From contig NC_062226.1 of assembly GCF_902686445.1 (NCBI RefSeq), forward strand, positions 11,318,001-11,382,000: 64,000 nucleotides of DNA, given 5' to 3'. The translations under genes and the position numbers were made by a program. Under the pieces are notes generated by a model. That model was given only the letters and a program-made list of their open reading frames with translations, was not told where the DNA came from and did no database searches. Of this stretch, positions 11,573-24,913 are shown piece after piece; the stretch's first letter is position 1, and each line of letters opens with the position of its first letter. This stretch comes from Sciurus carolinensis. Its lineage: Eukaryota; Chordata; Mammalia; Rodentia; Sciuridae.

Positions 11573-11664
11573 GGGCTGGAGATACAGCTTAGTGGTAGAG
11601 CTTGTGCTTAGTGTCGCAAAGCCCTGGGTTCCCATCCCCAGCACCATCAATTGATTACTATTAA
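11573..11664 (+). repeat. ID SINE with target-site duplication
   Basis: The head gggctggagatacagcttag and B-box-like gggttcccatccccagc are present. The direct repeat taaagctttaa lies at 11562-11572 and about 11667-11677. Confidence 0.88.
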
Positions 11665-12145
11665 AGTAAAGCTTTAATTAGTAACCAACAAAGTAGTATC
11701 AAGCTATTTGGATGGATGCTTATAAAGATGCTAGTGGATATATTCTTTTAGAAATATGTAAAAAGCTGTATAACCTGGAAGGAGGTATTAAAAGATACAT
11801 GTGTGTGCACACAGACACAAACACCCACTTTTCTGAATGCTTTATTTCAAGGAAAGTATGAAAAATCCCAGGCTTTGGATAGAAACATTATTAGCTTGAA
11901 CAGTGGAAGTCGTCATAAACTAATAAACCTTGAGAGGGAGGGATGGAAATGCAAGCTAAGAATTGTGCTTGACTCATTTAATATGGAGAGTAAACCTAGA
12001 GACAATCTTTTCTAAGTTGAATGCAGAGTCAATAAGTAGAAAGCTTTAGATGTTATTTGTAATTAATAGACAAATTGGTTCAAAGGTAAAAAAAAATTCT
12101 TGATTCCCTTTCTGGGCCAATTTCCCTTCATGGAATTTGTTGTCT

Positions 12146-12228
12146 TTGTTTTTTGTGATTCTGGAGATCAAACTGAAGGCCTTGCATATGCTAGGCATGT
12201 GATCTACTAGTGAGCTATACCCCTAGCC
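12146..12228 (-). repeat. Old ID SINE, minus strand
   Basis: Reverse-complement ID text (ctggagatcaaactgaaggc through gagctatacccctagcc), clearly diverged. Confidence 0.75.
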
Positions 12229-12716
12229 TGAGTCATAGAATCTAGAGACCAGCTAATCCAGTCTTCCTGTTTTGCAGATTGGAAAATTAAGGAGTAGAGG
12301 AGAAAGAACTATAGAATTAGACTCTTGGGTCTTTTTGAGTCCAGCATACTTGACAATATACTGTTTTACTTTCCTTCTCATCTCATTAGTTGAACCTGCT
12401 TGTGGTATTTATTTTTGCTACCTCTCATATTCAGATTAAATGAACTAGGAACAACCTCAGGTTTGCATTTCTGTAATTCTGTGTTTAGATCTGATTACTC
12501 AGAGGAGGTTTACTCATTTTCCTACAGCAATACCCTGGTTGGTGCACCTTATTTAATCGAGGATTTATAGATTTAGCACAATCTTGCTCTTCCTCAAAGG
12601 TGTTTTATGAATCAAAATGTTATGAATTTGAAACTTTTCTTCTCAATTATACATCTATTCTCTGTGATCTCTGGTATTTAAATAAAACTAACTGTACCTT
12701 AATGTGATTTTCACAG

Positions 12717-12875
12717 GTATTACAGGCAATGGGATATCCAACAGGTTTTGATGCAGATATTGAATGTATGAGTTCCGATGAAAAATCAGACAATGAAAGC
12801 AAAAATGAAACAGTGTCTTCAAACTCAAGCAATAATACTGGAAATTCTACAACTGAAACCTCCAGTACCTTAGAG
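12717..12875 (+). CDS. STRBP: STRBP coding exon, end of dsRBD1 and acidic/serine linker (residues ~447-499)
   Basis: The exon lies between acceptor ttttcacag and donor gtatac and is 53 codons in phase 0. It begins [10 protein letters not shown], closing helix 2 of the first dsRNA-binding domain. It then encodes an acidic/serine/asparagine linker, [19 protein letters not shown], and further SNSSNN and TETSSTLE. Such a linker is expected to be disordered and holds candidate casein-kinase-type sites (SSDE, SDNE); this is inference. A (GT)11 tract begins ten bases after the donor. Confidence 0.97.
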
Positions 12876-12885
12876 GTATACTTAC

Positions 12886-12907
12886 GTGTGTGTGTGTGTG
12901 TGTGTGT
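12886..12907 (+). repeat. (GT)11 microsatellite next to a splice donor
   Basis: Eleven uninterrupted GT units start ten bases downstream of the exon donor at 12876. In the pre-mRNA this is a UG-repeat of the type bound by TDP-43 and CELF proteins. Confidence 0.97.
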
Positions 12908-14394
12908 CTGTTCCCTTAGAAAAAAAGTAATATAGTACATATGTAGAAAACTTAAAAGATGTGAAAAAGAATAAATAAGAAAATCCTAGGGCCAGATATC
13001 ATCAATATTTTGGTTTATTTTTCATCTAGATTTATTTCATGAATATTTTTATGAAGATGGTCCTATTTTCTTGCAGTTTTAAATCTTGATATTTTTTCCT
13101 AAAAATATTTGTCAGCATAACTATATACTGCATAACACATGGATACCATAACTTAATAAGTATTTCCCTGTTAACTGGCCTTGGAATATGCTTCTGGTAT
13201 GTCATTATTGTAACATATCAAGAGTATCAGCACTAACTGAAGGGCAGAAAATGAAAAGATCTAATGGAGGCAACTTGAGATTATTTTGTGTGTGCTAAAG
13301 CTCTGTGTGTTTGTGGGGGCATTGTGTTGTCTTTTAGTTTGTACAACCCTAAAGGAGGGGGCATAGCCTGACTCAGAATGTACCTTAGAATCTGAGGAAA
13401 TCCTGACGTGTGACCTTATCAACACAGATAATAGAATGAGGACAGAATTCAAGTACTGTGGATAGTCAGCACATTGAGGGATTCATGTAACCCTCATTTA
13501 CTTCATTCTCTGTAAAGGAAATTGGCTTTGGAGTAACAGCAAGAACTTGCATTTAATTTTTTTTTTTTTTTAAACTTTGTCATTTGTAAGAAGAAAAACA
13601 CCAAAAACTGAACAAAACATCCTAAGTAGAACTTGTACCTTGATACTTTGTTATTTAACATACTAATTATTTCAGTCCATAAACCCCTTTAGTACCTGCA
13701 GATGCTGCAAGATCTTGTTTCCAGAGGCTGAAGATGCTCCCAGGCTAGAAGGGCAGAAAGACATGTTTATAACAACTGATAATATAATGTGATAAGTATT
13801 ATGATTGCAAAATGAATACATAAGGTGAAATCTCAAAGAAGGAAATGGTTATGTGACTGCCACAAACACTTACACAGAGTTATGTAAAATCAGAGGTAGT
13901 ACAATGTGAGCAAGGTTGTAGATGGTGAGTTTTGCCATGTGGGGAAAGGTGGAAAGAAGAAATTATGCCTGAAGAAAGAGGAGGTGTAAAGACCTGGAAA
14001 TGAAAGTACATGTTTGAAAAGTGTCAAGTGGGCCAGTATGGAGAGGACTGATGGGGCTGAAGCCTGAGAAAGACACACTGGGCTCTCCATGGAATACTGT
14101 GGAGAACAGACGTGGCACCTGGCTGTGGAAAGCACAGGGCTAGGTGGTGTTTTGCTGGCACTGTATATCAAGAGAAGAAAGGCCTTGTAAATTACAAGGT
14201 TCAGACCATTAAGTACACAAGCAATTGGGAAGGGAGAGGGAGGTGGGCTGCATTAAGAGCAGCCATGTGAGTATATGGAGGTTTTGTTAGCTACTGCGTC
14301 TATACTTTGTTTCTCTTTGATGTGGTAATGGGAGGGAGCAAAAGTCCTTAGTTTTTATTTCTTTATTTAGGAACTGATTACTGATTAAAACAAA

Positions 14395-14472
14395 TTTTGT
14401 CATGTGTGTGAATGCAGGGCCTCACACATGCTAAGCCACACACTCTGCCACTGAGCTACATCTCTAGCCCTA
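14395..14472 (-). repeat. ID SINE, minus strand, diverged
   Basis: Reverse-complement ID: gaatgcagggcctcacacatgc, then ctgccactgagctacatctc and tagccc. Confidence 0.75.
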
Positions 14473-15044
14473 AAAATCAAACACTTTTTTTTGTCTGGAC
14501 TCATTTTTATAAAAGTGATTTTAGGTTTGGGAAGCAGAGAGTGCTTAGTATAGACCTGGTTTTAATAATTACTCATGGTCTTTAAAAGATGGCCATGAAA
14601 ATTTCAAAATATGAATTATGAAAACCGATCATGAACAAATGTTTATTGCAAAAGACCCAGGAATGTTTATTAAACTTTCCTTGAAAATTGTCCATTGTTT
14701 CACTTCTGTAGCAGCAACTGCTTACTGATCAACAGAGTACATTATTAGGAAACTCTTGATATTCGTTGGATTTATATGCATCATCATACTTCTGGGCATT
14801 TTGTTTGTTCAGTATTTCTTGAGCAATTACTAAAGTGAAATTATACAGACATGATTTCTGATCTCAAAGAGTACTCAGTCTGTTAGTTCCTTCTTTTCTC
14901 AAAATTATAATCACAGCATTTTTTTTGTTTTGTTATGTTTTGGTGCTAGTCTCTGTCTTCATTTGAATCTTCACATTTTTACGTGAATTACTCCCCCTGC
15001 CCCCACTTGTAATCACATCCTCCTTCAAGCCAGTGCTTTTTACC

Positions 15045-15420
15045 ACTGCTAGAGTGATTTTCCTACAACACAAGTCTCCTCATGTCAGTTGCCAGGTTAA
15101 ACTCTTTCACTGGCTTCCAGATTGTCCATTATAAAGTCAAGGCTCATTTGCTGGCATACAAAGTCCTATGTGATTTGACCCTATTCAGGTCCTAGTACAC
15201 TAGCTTTCTCTCCTCACTGCTGTATGTTGCCGTATGTTGGAGTTATTCCCATCTTTCTCCAAACAAATGTTCTTTGCCTCTCTTGGGCCTTTACATTGCT
15301 GTTTCTCCCATCCAGAATTCCCTTTCTCCTTATTCCTCCTGAGGATAGCCTGGTACTTACCCTTTAAGGTCAGGCTTACATGTTACTTCCAAAAAAGCTG
15401 TCCTCATTGCTCTAAAAAGT
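15045..15420. repeat. L2-like LINE fragment
   Basis: The string of motifs 'aaactctttcactggcttcc', 'tataaagtcaaggctcatt', 'ttctttgcctctcttgggcc', 'ctcccatccagaattccctt' and 'ggtcaggcttacatgttac' follows the well-known mammalian L2 3' region. It is old and diverged, so the boundaries are approximate. Confidence 0.65.
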
Positions 15421-16208
15421 GATCTCTTCTGTGTTTCCACAGCATGCATCTGTTCTTTAACATACATTGTTTTGCAGTGATTAGCTCTGTTCTTTCCAGT
15501 ATACTCTAGCTCCTATAGGACAAGGAATGATGCCATTATTATTTTAAAATTTCAGAATCCACAGTCTGTAGTCTACTGATTTTACATATAGGTGCTCTTA
15601 AATCTGTTTAGAAACTGAGGGGTTTATAGTAATATTTCCCTTCCACATTCCAATTTGAGTTATTTCTTCCTAACCCTAAAGGTGAAAACCAGTGAATCCT
15701 GTAGCATCATATGAATCCCAGTTGTTCTGTTCTCCTTTTAAATCACTTAAATGTGTATTTCTTAGGCCCTGAGCAGAACAGATCAGACTTTACATGGTCC
15801 TGGAATAACATGACTATATTCCATTGGACTTGCATACTGGTCTTTTGGGATAGGCTTGCTTCAAAGGCAGGCTGACTGCAGCATTTATTGCTTATAGATT
15901 TCCACACCTTTGATATTTTGCCTTCAGTGTATAGAAGTGACTCATCCTTGCCCCTAAAGGTTTTAAAGTTAAATTTAAATTTTGAATTTCCTTTTTAGTA
16001 TAATCGTGTTAATAAGAAATTTGTACACAACCAGTATAACTTCACATCATGTACAACCACAAAAATGGGAAGTTATACTCCATGTATGTATGATATGTCA
16101 AAGTACATTCTACTGTCATGTATACTCAAAAGAACAAATAAATAATTTTAAAAAATTTAATAGTTTAAAATCTTATTTGAACCTCTAGATTCTCTTTGTA
16201 TTTTTTAG

Positions 16209-17155
<947 letters not shown>

Positions 17156-17296
17156 GTAGAAGTAGATGGACAGAAATTCAGAGGCGCAGGTCCAAATAAG
17201 AAAGTGGCCAAGGCAAGTGCAGCCCTAGCTGCCCTGGAGAAGCTGTTTTCTGGACCCAATGCGGCAAATAATAAGAAAAAGAAGATTATTCCTCAG
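17156..17296 (+). CDS. STRBP: STRBP coding exon, core of second dsRNA-binding domain (residues ~545-591)
   Basis: The acceptor aatttcag and the donor gtatga bound 47 codons in phase 0. They encode [19 protein letters not shown] and [14 protein letters not shown], that is, the last beta strands and the helix 2 with its KKxAK motif. It ends in [14 protein letters not shown], a basic patch that may add to nuclear targeting or RNA contact. Both dsRNA-binding domains of the gene are therefore structurally complete in this window. Confidence 0.97.
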
Positions 17297-17860
17297 GTAT
17301 GAGTTAAGCTAAATCTTTGCAATACTTTTGAAAAATATAATTTCCTATACACTTGCTGCTTTACCTTTTTCTGAAGTTGTTTGTCATTTAGTTGGCAGGT
17401 TTGTCAAGGGGCTAGTTAATGAATAATACGTATCAAGACCAGTTGTTCTGTCTTTTGAAGGCAAATTATATAGCTACAAGAGACGCTGATAGCATTATTT
17501 GGAGGATTGGGGTAATTCTTGACGAGGTGAAATGTTGAGGTGATTTGGACTTTTGGTAGGTGTAAGCATTTTTTTAGCTCAGGGAGCTGACAGATTGCCT
17601 AGGGCTCACTTTTCTTCTAACTTTTCATCTCCTCTTCTACTTTATTTCTACTGTGTATTTTTACATTGTTTATTTGGGGTTTTCTTCTGTGGGCAGTGCA
17701 AAAGGGTGACATGGTGTTGCTTGTATAAATTACTGGCTAGGAATGTCAGTGCCATTAAAGACCCAGGATTGTCTCAGGGTATTTGGAAAAGATAACCTCT
17801 TCCTTACATGCTTTTTGGGTATGAGCTTCTTCCGTCCCTTAATTTAAAAAGTGTTTTCTA

Positions 17861-18047
17861 GGCCGGGCATAGTAGTGCATGCCTGTAATCCTAGTTACTT
17901 GGAAGTCTGAGATAGGGGTATTGCAAGTTCAAGGTCAGCTTTAGCAATTTAGTGAGATGTTGTCTCAAAATAAATAATAAAAAGGTTTGGGGATGCAGTA
18001 CAGTGGTTAAAAGCACCCCTGTGTTCAATCTTCAGTACCTTGCCCCC
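17861..18047 (+). repeat. B1+ID composite SINE
   Basis: A B1-like start ggccgggcatagtagtgcat and cctgtaatcctagttacttgg, then an A-rich linker and an ID-like half (tttggggatgcagtacagtg, gttcaatcttcagtacc). Confidence 0.88.
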
Positions 18048-18509
18048 ATATGTGTATTTCTGGACATGTATCTTGTGTGTCAGTGTTGGGGGAAAAGGGA
18101 TATGTAAGTCAATATAAGACAGTCTCTGTCTTATGGAGAATGCTAGTATAATGTCTGAAAATACTATGTCGTGAGACATTAAAAATGCTTAGACTAATAG
18201 AAGGAACTTAGCTATTTAAACTTCTGTGTTAAACATTATATTTAGGTCCTTTTACTTTTGCTAAGTCCATTTTAGGAGGATAGAATTTGTCTGATTTATA
18301 GAAGAGAAAACTAAGAAATTTGCATGTAGTCACACTGCTGTGATGGTAGAGGTTCCCTTTCAAACTCGGTCTTCTCTGTTGAATTTTATATTCATCTAGA
18401 CATTTGTTTTATATTTAAACTTCTTGTATCAGTTGTAACAAATGCTGATTAAATTCTCGGGTTCAAAATATAAACAAATTTAATTACTAAGATAAAATAA
18501 AAATAGAGC

Positions 18510-18716
18510 GGGTGAGGTGGTGCATACCTGTGGCTCAGTGGCTCAGGAGGCTGAGACAGGAGGATCACAAGTTCAAAGCCAGCCTCAGCAATGGCAAGGT
18601 GCTAAGCAACTCAGTGAGACCCTGTCTCTAAATAAGATACAAAATAGAGCTGGGGATGTGGTTTAGTGGTTGAGTGCCCCTGAGTCAATCCCTGGTGCGC
18701 ACCCCCTCCCCCCAAT
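18510..18716 (+). repeat. B1+ID composite SINE with 14-bp target-site duplication
   Basis: The B1-like half (ggtggtgcatacctgtgg, gctgagacaggaggatcac) and the ID-like half (gagctggggatgtggtttag) are intact. The direct repeat aataaaaatagagc at 18496-18509 and 18717-18730 is exact. It shows that both halves moved together as one retroposed unit. Confidence 0.93.
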
Positions 18717-19686
18717 AATAAAAATAGAGCTGTTAAATTACAGTGGTATGTATATAGAAAATAAGATCTTCTTTTCCTGAAATCTCTTATAACAAATTAT
18801 GTTCTAGATTAAGCACAAAAATAATTATTACTTTGCTTTGTTTTATTTTTTTCCCATCAGTTACATCCTGGATTTGGTCAGTTAATTTTGGTGCTTTATA
18901 AAGCCTAGTAGGTTCAATTATTTATCAGACTGTTCAAGTATTTATTGAAGATTGTTGCTGATAGTAGGAGTTGGACCTGGGTGGAATTACTTGCTGCTGC
19001 CAGATTGTTGCTTCCTGACTATTTTCAACTAAGCTGTATTTAAAAAAAAAAAAAAAAAAAAGTCTACATGAAGTTAACTCATTTTTAGAAATTTTCCATA
19101 CTAGAAACTATAAAACTCATGTGTTCAATGTGTTTGACAGCCAAGAAGCAGTCTATTTTGGATGTGTGGGTTGGTTTATTTCAAGCAGAGGAAAATGACT
19201 GTCCCTGTGCATGATACATTTCACCTTGGAAGTGTCTTCAGACTGGTCATATCAGAGGTAGCACCTATCTAAGGAGGACAAAGAAATGATGATTTTTCCA
19301 TGCCAAATGAACATGTGTATCTCTGATTCCATCTTCTTCCAAGATTCTTGTTGACTATATCAGACAGTGTGCTTTGAAGCTGTGCACCACTTTCCTTGTA
19401 CCTCATTTTTAGTAGGGAATCTTAGTGGTTTCTAGTTTAGTTTTTATTGCATTTTTGCACTAAAAATAATTGTAATATTTAAATTAAAACTGGACACCAT
19501 TCTCTTTTCCTAAATTTTGTCTTTGGGAAAGGGGTGTTTTAGTATGGTCTTATGTACTCTTGCTCCTTAATTTACCGGTTTTAATTTTTAATTTGTTTTC
19601 ATGTCTGTACTCTCAGTTGCTGTTTCTACTTTAAGGAAAATGAAGTGGGTATAATTATCCTCATTTTACAGTTAGTGGGGAGACTA

Positions 19687-19707
19687 CCAGAGAGAGAGAG
19701 AGAGAGA

Positions 19708-19739
<32 letters not shown>

Positions 19740-19760
19740 AAGAAATAGAAATAGAAATAG
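19687..19760 (+). repeat. (GA)n microsatellite
   Basis: An almost pure AG repeat with one GTGA interruption grades into AAATAG units. It lies within a MIR-like fragment (ttatcctcattttacag before it, gtgacttccctagtgtcc after it). Confidence 0.95.
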
Positions 19761-20371
19761 ATATGATGTGACTTCCCTAGTGTCCTATAGCAGTTTAGAG
19801 CAAGAAGAGGTCTTGGTGGTAGTATTTATTTAGATTGATAGAAAAATACATACATGTACATACAGCAGAACAAACAGGCTTAAAGAAAATCCATGACCTT
19901 CCTGAGGTCACGGATGAGGAACTAATGTCTATATCTTTGGTCTTTCTGTCTTGATCTGTTCTATTTTTAATCACTCAGGTTTGTATGTAATTCTAGGTAG
20001 TTTGTTGCTGGGATATTTTCTGCCTCGGCAGAAAATTCAGTGCTTTCCAACTTAGGTATCATGTGTCTATAATTACTTTAGTCAGGCCTAAAACAACTTT
20101 GGATACAATTTGACTATTGAAATATGTGTATAGAATAAGAACTCTTTTCTGAGCAACCCTCAAGTGAAAAGAAGCTGTTTGCATACTTTTATATGCCTAG
20201 CATATTCTTCAGAACAACTCTGATTTGCCTGTGATACATCAAAGATCGTAGTTACAGATGACTGATTTTCTCACCTGATTGGCCCATAGTTTCTTATGGT
20301 GGTTGTGCATCAAAGAGATGAGAGACTGATGACTCTTTTTTCTGTCAATGATGAAAATGTCCTTTTTATAG

Positions 20372-20495
20372 GCAAAGGGTGTCGTGAATACAGCTGTGTC
20401 TGCAGCAGTCCAGGCGGTTCGGGGCAGAGGAAGAGGAACTCTGACAAGGGGAGCTTTTGTTGGGGCTACAGCTGCTCCTGGCTACATAGCTCCAG
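20372..20495 (+). CDS. STRBP: STRBP coding exon, RG-rich tract (residues ~592-633)
   Basis: The acceptor ctttttatag and the donor gttagt bound 124 bp, ending after the first base of a glycine codon. It encodes [20 protein letters not shown], then [20 protein letters not shown] and P. The RGRGRG cluster is the short counterpart of the longer RGG tails of the ILF3 family and a likely arginine-methylation or RNA-contact site (inference). Confidence 0.96.
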
Positions 20496-20944
20496 GTTAG
20501 TACTAACTGCAAGAGAGTGGCTGCCTCTTTGTAACTGAGATATGAAGAATTACATCTTCATTTTCCAAGGTTATAGAGGGCCTCTGGAAATATGACACAG
20601 GTATAAGATAAGTGTACACAACTTGAAAAGAATCTACAGAATGTCATAGGTTTTCTCCAAGAATCTGCTGAGTAAGTAGAGTCTTTCCAGAGGGAGAGAC
20701 AAATGAGCAATATTGCACTTAGGAAGGGAACACATTTTGACAGTGAGGAATCTGGAAGATGTTCCACAGATTGAGGTGTTTGAACACCTGAGCAGGTGTA
20801 TTCTACGGAGACATAGAAGTCAGGTTGGTTATAACAAGAGAGAAAAAACAGGAATCTTCTTAATTGGGGTGAAGCCTGGCATTATTAAATTTAAGAATCA
20901 TCAAAGACAAAAGAATTACAAAGAAGGGGGAAAAGGGGGAACTT

Positions 20945-21150
20945 ATTTATCCAGAACTTACTGTGCACCAGGTATTTTCATATAAATGATTTCACTTAAC
21001 TTTTAAACCTCACAGTGTTTCCTAAGTAGAAATTAATGCCTAGATAAAGAAATTGAGGTTTGGGGGGAGATAAGGTAGCTAGTCCCAGTTGAAACAACTG
21101 CTGAGCAGTAGAGTAAGAATTTGATTGTAGGTGCTTGCATTTCCAAAGTT
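20945..21150 (-). repeat. MIR SINE fragment
   Basis: Reads like the reverse complement of MIR: 'cttactgtgcaccaggtatt', then 'aaagaaattgaggtttgg' and the end of the core. Old and diverged. Confidence 0.65.
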
Positions 21151-22277
21151 TGTATTATTCTTTCCATTTTACCTCATGGCTTGTGGGAAATCAGGAAAGC
21201 TGCCTTCTTTCTGTTTAATTCATATGTCACTTTAGCAGTGAATGTACAGTTGTCTTGTTAAAATGAAGTTCTTTGCAATATTGAAACTGTGGAAGTTTTT
21301 ACTTGATGAGTAAGCCACTCGTACTTTTGGATCAAGTTGAAATTGTCACAAAGATTGGGTCTTATTAGTCATTATTTTTAGTATCCTTACAAGTTCCCTT
21401 AGATTGTGTTTTCCTCTAAGAACAGGCCTTTTTGAGAAGTTTTATCAATGATGTGGCTTTGGAATTGTACGTACCTCTAGAAGTTGATGCAGTTGTATCA
21501 CTCATAGATGTATAAGAGTGTGCCTGCTTTTTTCACATACCAGGCCTGGATTTTGCTCTCCTGCAGCTTATGGTGTGAAGAGTGAGACATGTTACTTAAG
21601 TAATAACAATTATAAACTGAAGAAGGACATCATGCTATGAGAACATATAACAGAGGCCCCTGACCTAGTCTCGTGGGTCCCTGAAGAAGTGACACTGGAA
21701 AATAGCATTGGAGAATGAGTAGGTGTTAACTGAGAGAGGACTGGGATGGAAGAGGTTACACACAGAGGGAACAGCATGTATAGAGACTTGGTGGTGTTGG
21801 TGGTGGGGAAACTGGCTTGTTTGAAGAAGCAGAAGAACACCAAAGTCTGGAGTGTGGAGAGCATTGGGTAAAGGGAGAGGTGGGGGGAATGATGTGAGTT
21901 GAAGTGGGAGACTCAGTCCCAGTACTGCAGGCTGTGACTTGGATTTTGGTCTTAGAATCCTAAGTGCAGTGGGATGTCATGAGGAGAGAAGTGACAAAGT
22001 CAGACTTTATTTGTAAAGATTACACCTTCTGTAGTGTGAAGAATAGATTGCAGGGACAGGCATGGGTATGACAAGACCAATTAGAAAACTACTGTAGATG
22101 AGTGTTCTAAGTAAGAGACAGTGGAACCCAGTGGATGCAGGGGAGTAGATTAGTAGCAAGAAATGAAGATACCAAAGGAGTATTTGGGAAGCAGAACTGA
22201 TGAAATGAATATACAGAATGAAAAAGAGTGAGGATTCAAAGGTAGTACCTAGGATTTTTTTTATTAGAAAAAATAGG

Positions 22278-22490
22278 AAGAATCCCAGTGACTTGGGAAG
22301 CTAAGGCAGGAGGATCACAAGTTTGATGCCAGCCTCAGCAATTTAGCAGGGCTCTAAGCAACTTAGTGACTTGCTGTCTCAAAATAAAAAATTAAAAAGG
22401 GCTGGGGATGTAGCTCATGTAGTGGTAAAGCAGTGCCCCTGGGTTCAATCCCTAGTGCCCGCCCCTCAAAAGAAAAACAAAACAAAGCAA
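22278..22490 (+). repeat. B1+ID composite SINE, 5'-truncated
   Basis: It starts within B1 (aatcccagtgacttgggaag) and continues through gctgtctcaaaataaaa into ID (gggctggggatgtagctcat, gggttcaatccctag) and an A-rich tail. Confidence 0.88.
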
Positions 22491-23934
22491 AACATTAAAA
22501 GATGAGTGCTGAGTGTGGGGTAAAAATGGCATGAGTTTCTTATACATATGCCATTATAAGTGTGATATAGTTTGTATCCAAAATTAAGATATTTTTATGT
22601 TCTGTACTGAAATTTAATACTTTCATCTTCATTCATTGCATTATGGAAAGGGCAGAACTTCCATTAAACAACAGTGAACTATGTTTGTCATTGACAATGT
22701 GTTCCATGGGAGTTTAATGTGGTCACATCTTTTTGTATTGGATCTTAGGCTTTTTGCCTCCTTCTTGACGCTATGGTCAAGTGTAGTCACCATGAGAGGA
22801 ATTATGTGTACCTATGGCTTCCAGATTCTTTTTCTTTTATGTCATTACCTTGATCTCTCTACAAGGGCTGAATCCTGAAGCTTTTAAAAAGAAGTTCACT
22901 TATGGCCTAGAGAAGATTCATATTAGGTCAGTTTAAATTATAAATAGGTTACATGCCATTTTTGGAGTTTAGTCTATGCAACAAGGACTGTCTCAGGTTG
23001 TTTTATTACTGAATTAAGTTTCCCTACCTACTCAGTTACTGCATACAACCCTGAGGCTCAGAAAGGTTAAATAACAGGTACAAAGACACCTCGCTAGTCA
23101 AAGGTGAAGTCAGGATTAGAATCCTGATGGCCCCAGTCAGTGACTAGCTAAACAGTTACAGTTTAATCTCTCTTTAAGGGTTTTGGTAAAACTCTTCAGT
23201 CTTAAACAGCTTCCAGTTCTTGGAATAGATTTGATATACAACCTTCTTTTTAAAGCATTTGTTTCTCTCTTGTCCTCTCCTACCATCATCAGTTCCTACT
23301 GTTTCTTTCAGCTGTATTATATCTTCTTGAAATACACAATTTAGTGAACCCTAAGACTGAGTTGTATTCCTCCCAGTTTTACATGATTTAAATATAGACT
23401 GGGTGGGAAAACATTGTCATCCTTCAAGAAATATTTTGATTTGGTGCATAAAAGTAGTTTACTTCTTTAGCATACATTTGAGCTTTTTTCAAACAGGAGA
23501 TTGAGAACTGGGCATTCAAAGGTGCCTCAGACTTAATCCACTTACCCCGAGTGTCCAAGGTCAGGTAGGATGGGAGAGATGCTGGAATAAGCACAATACA
23601 ATACTAGTGGAAGCTGCAGCACTGGATGAGCAGAGGAGTGGGCGGAGTGCCTGGGAGACTACCCAGGGAATTGATACATGATCCTAATCTCAGGAATGAG
23701 TTATGGTTGGTCACCGAGAGAAGCTAAAACATTGTGAGCAGCAGAAATGATTCTAGAAAAAGGAGTTATAATATGGAAAACTTAGATTTGTTTCGGATAG
23801 GGGTTTGTGTAGGGCCTTTATAGATATTGTACCTTTGTTCTTTTTTCCTCCTAGAGATTTAACTCAAGCAACTTTCTATTTATATATTTTAAGTTGTTTT
23901 TCCTGAATGATTATAGCTTTTGTTAAGATGATAT

Positions 23935-24060
23935 TTCTAATCCCTACAACAATACTACAAAGTAGCTTGGGTGATTTTTCATTTGAAAGATGAGAAAATG
24001 GCAACTCAGACATTACCTAAGTGATGACATATAAGAAATTGGTGTCAGGACTTATTGACT
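23935..24060 (-). repeat. MIR SINE fragment
   Basis: 'aatccctacaacaatactac' followed by 'tttgaaagatgagaaaatgg' follows the reverse MIR core; diverged. Confidence 0.6.
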
Positions 24061-24072
24061 CAAAAGCATTTG

Positions 24073-24262
24073 TGGCCAGGCACAGTGGCACATACTTGTA
24101 ATCTCAAGGACATGGGAGGCTGAAGCAGAAGTATCCCAAGTTCCAGGCCAGTCTGGACAACTTATTGAGAAGCTGTCTCAAAGTAAATAAAAAAAGGTTA
24201 GGGGATATAGCTCATTAGTAAAGGCCCCTGGATTCACCTCTCCCAGTACCAGGGGGTGGAGG
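24073..24262 (+). repeat. B1+ID composite SINE
   Basis: ggccaggcacagtggcacat and cttgtaatctcaagg (B1 half), then an A-rich linker and gttaggggatatagctcatt (ID half). It is the last SINE before a 13-kb SINE-free stretch. Confidence 0.88.
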
Positions 24263-24913
24263 AAATCTGTTCTGTGTACTAGTTTTTAACTTAATAATTA
24301 TGAACATTTTTCATAGGCACTGGGTGCTAATGTCAAGTTCACCAGTTAGTACCAGGAGACCCTGTGCCTGGGGCCAGGCATTCAGATATCAACAAGTCCT
24401 AGAATTTGCCATTGGGCCCATGACCTGACCCATGTACCTTCTTTAATGTCAGCTGAGGCCCCAGTCTTCTTTGTCACTGTTTTCTAAAACAAGACTTGGA
24501 AAATTCTGTTTTCCAAATTTGCAAAATTATTTTGGTTCTAAGAATTCTTTTGTTTAACAAATGCTGTACATTCCGCTAGGTTCAGATGATAAAAAGATGA
24601 GTAAGACTTGGTCTTTGCCACTCTAGTGGGAACTATAGACAGAAGTCAGTAATTACAGTAGAGTGTGGAAATGCAATGAGAGACTCTAGATGTAGATACT
24701 GCGGTAGTTCAAGGAGAGCCTAGTGGCCATGACTTTTGTATCAGGTAGGCACAGAGAGCTGCTAGACTTGGACCACTCTGGGAATCATTCTTACGGACAG
24801 TTTCTGGAAGAAGTTCTGAGGGCATAGGGTGCCCAACCAGGTGGCTTGTGAATGGGGCCAGTTCTGGCTCCCCTTGGTCCTGGACTGATCTGCCTTCTTC
24901 TTCTTTGCACCAG

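Larger units (their letters stand above)
3104..12716 (+). other. STRBP: STRBP large intron containing a near-full-length L1
   Basis: A 9.6-kb intron, about two thirds of it a minus-strand L1 (about 3570-10040). Also present are an ID subtype (3333-3462), an ID (11573-11664) and an old minus-strand ID (12146-12228). The stretch 10040-11570 looks unique, with no recognisable exon. Confidence 0.9.
12876..16208 (+). other. STRBP: STRBP intron
   Basis: A 3.3-kb intron. It starts with a GT repeat (12886-12907) and contains a minus-strand ID (about 14395-14472) and an L2-like fragment (about 15045-15420). The segment 13900-14170 is purine-rich and resembles an old repeat I cannot name. No exon was recognised. 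Confidence 0.88.
17297..20371 (+). other. STRBP: STRBP intron
   Basis: A 3.1-kb intron with two plus-strand B1+ID composites (17861-18047, 18510-18716), a MIR-like piece (about 18250-18370), a poly-A run (19040-19061), and a GA-rich microsatellite (19687-19760) inside a MIR-like fragment (about 19635-19800). No exon was recognised. Confidence 0.88.
20496..24913 (+). other. STRBP: STRBP intron
   Basis: A 4.4-kb intron. It contains MIR-like pieces in minus orientation (about 20945-21150, 23035-23135, 23935-24060), a purine-rich old repeat-like stretch (about 21560-22250), and two B1+ID composites (22278-22490, 24073-24262). No additional exon was recognised. Confidence 0.88.
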
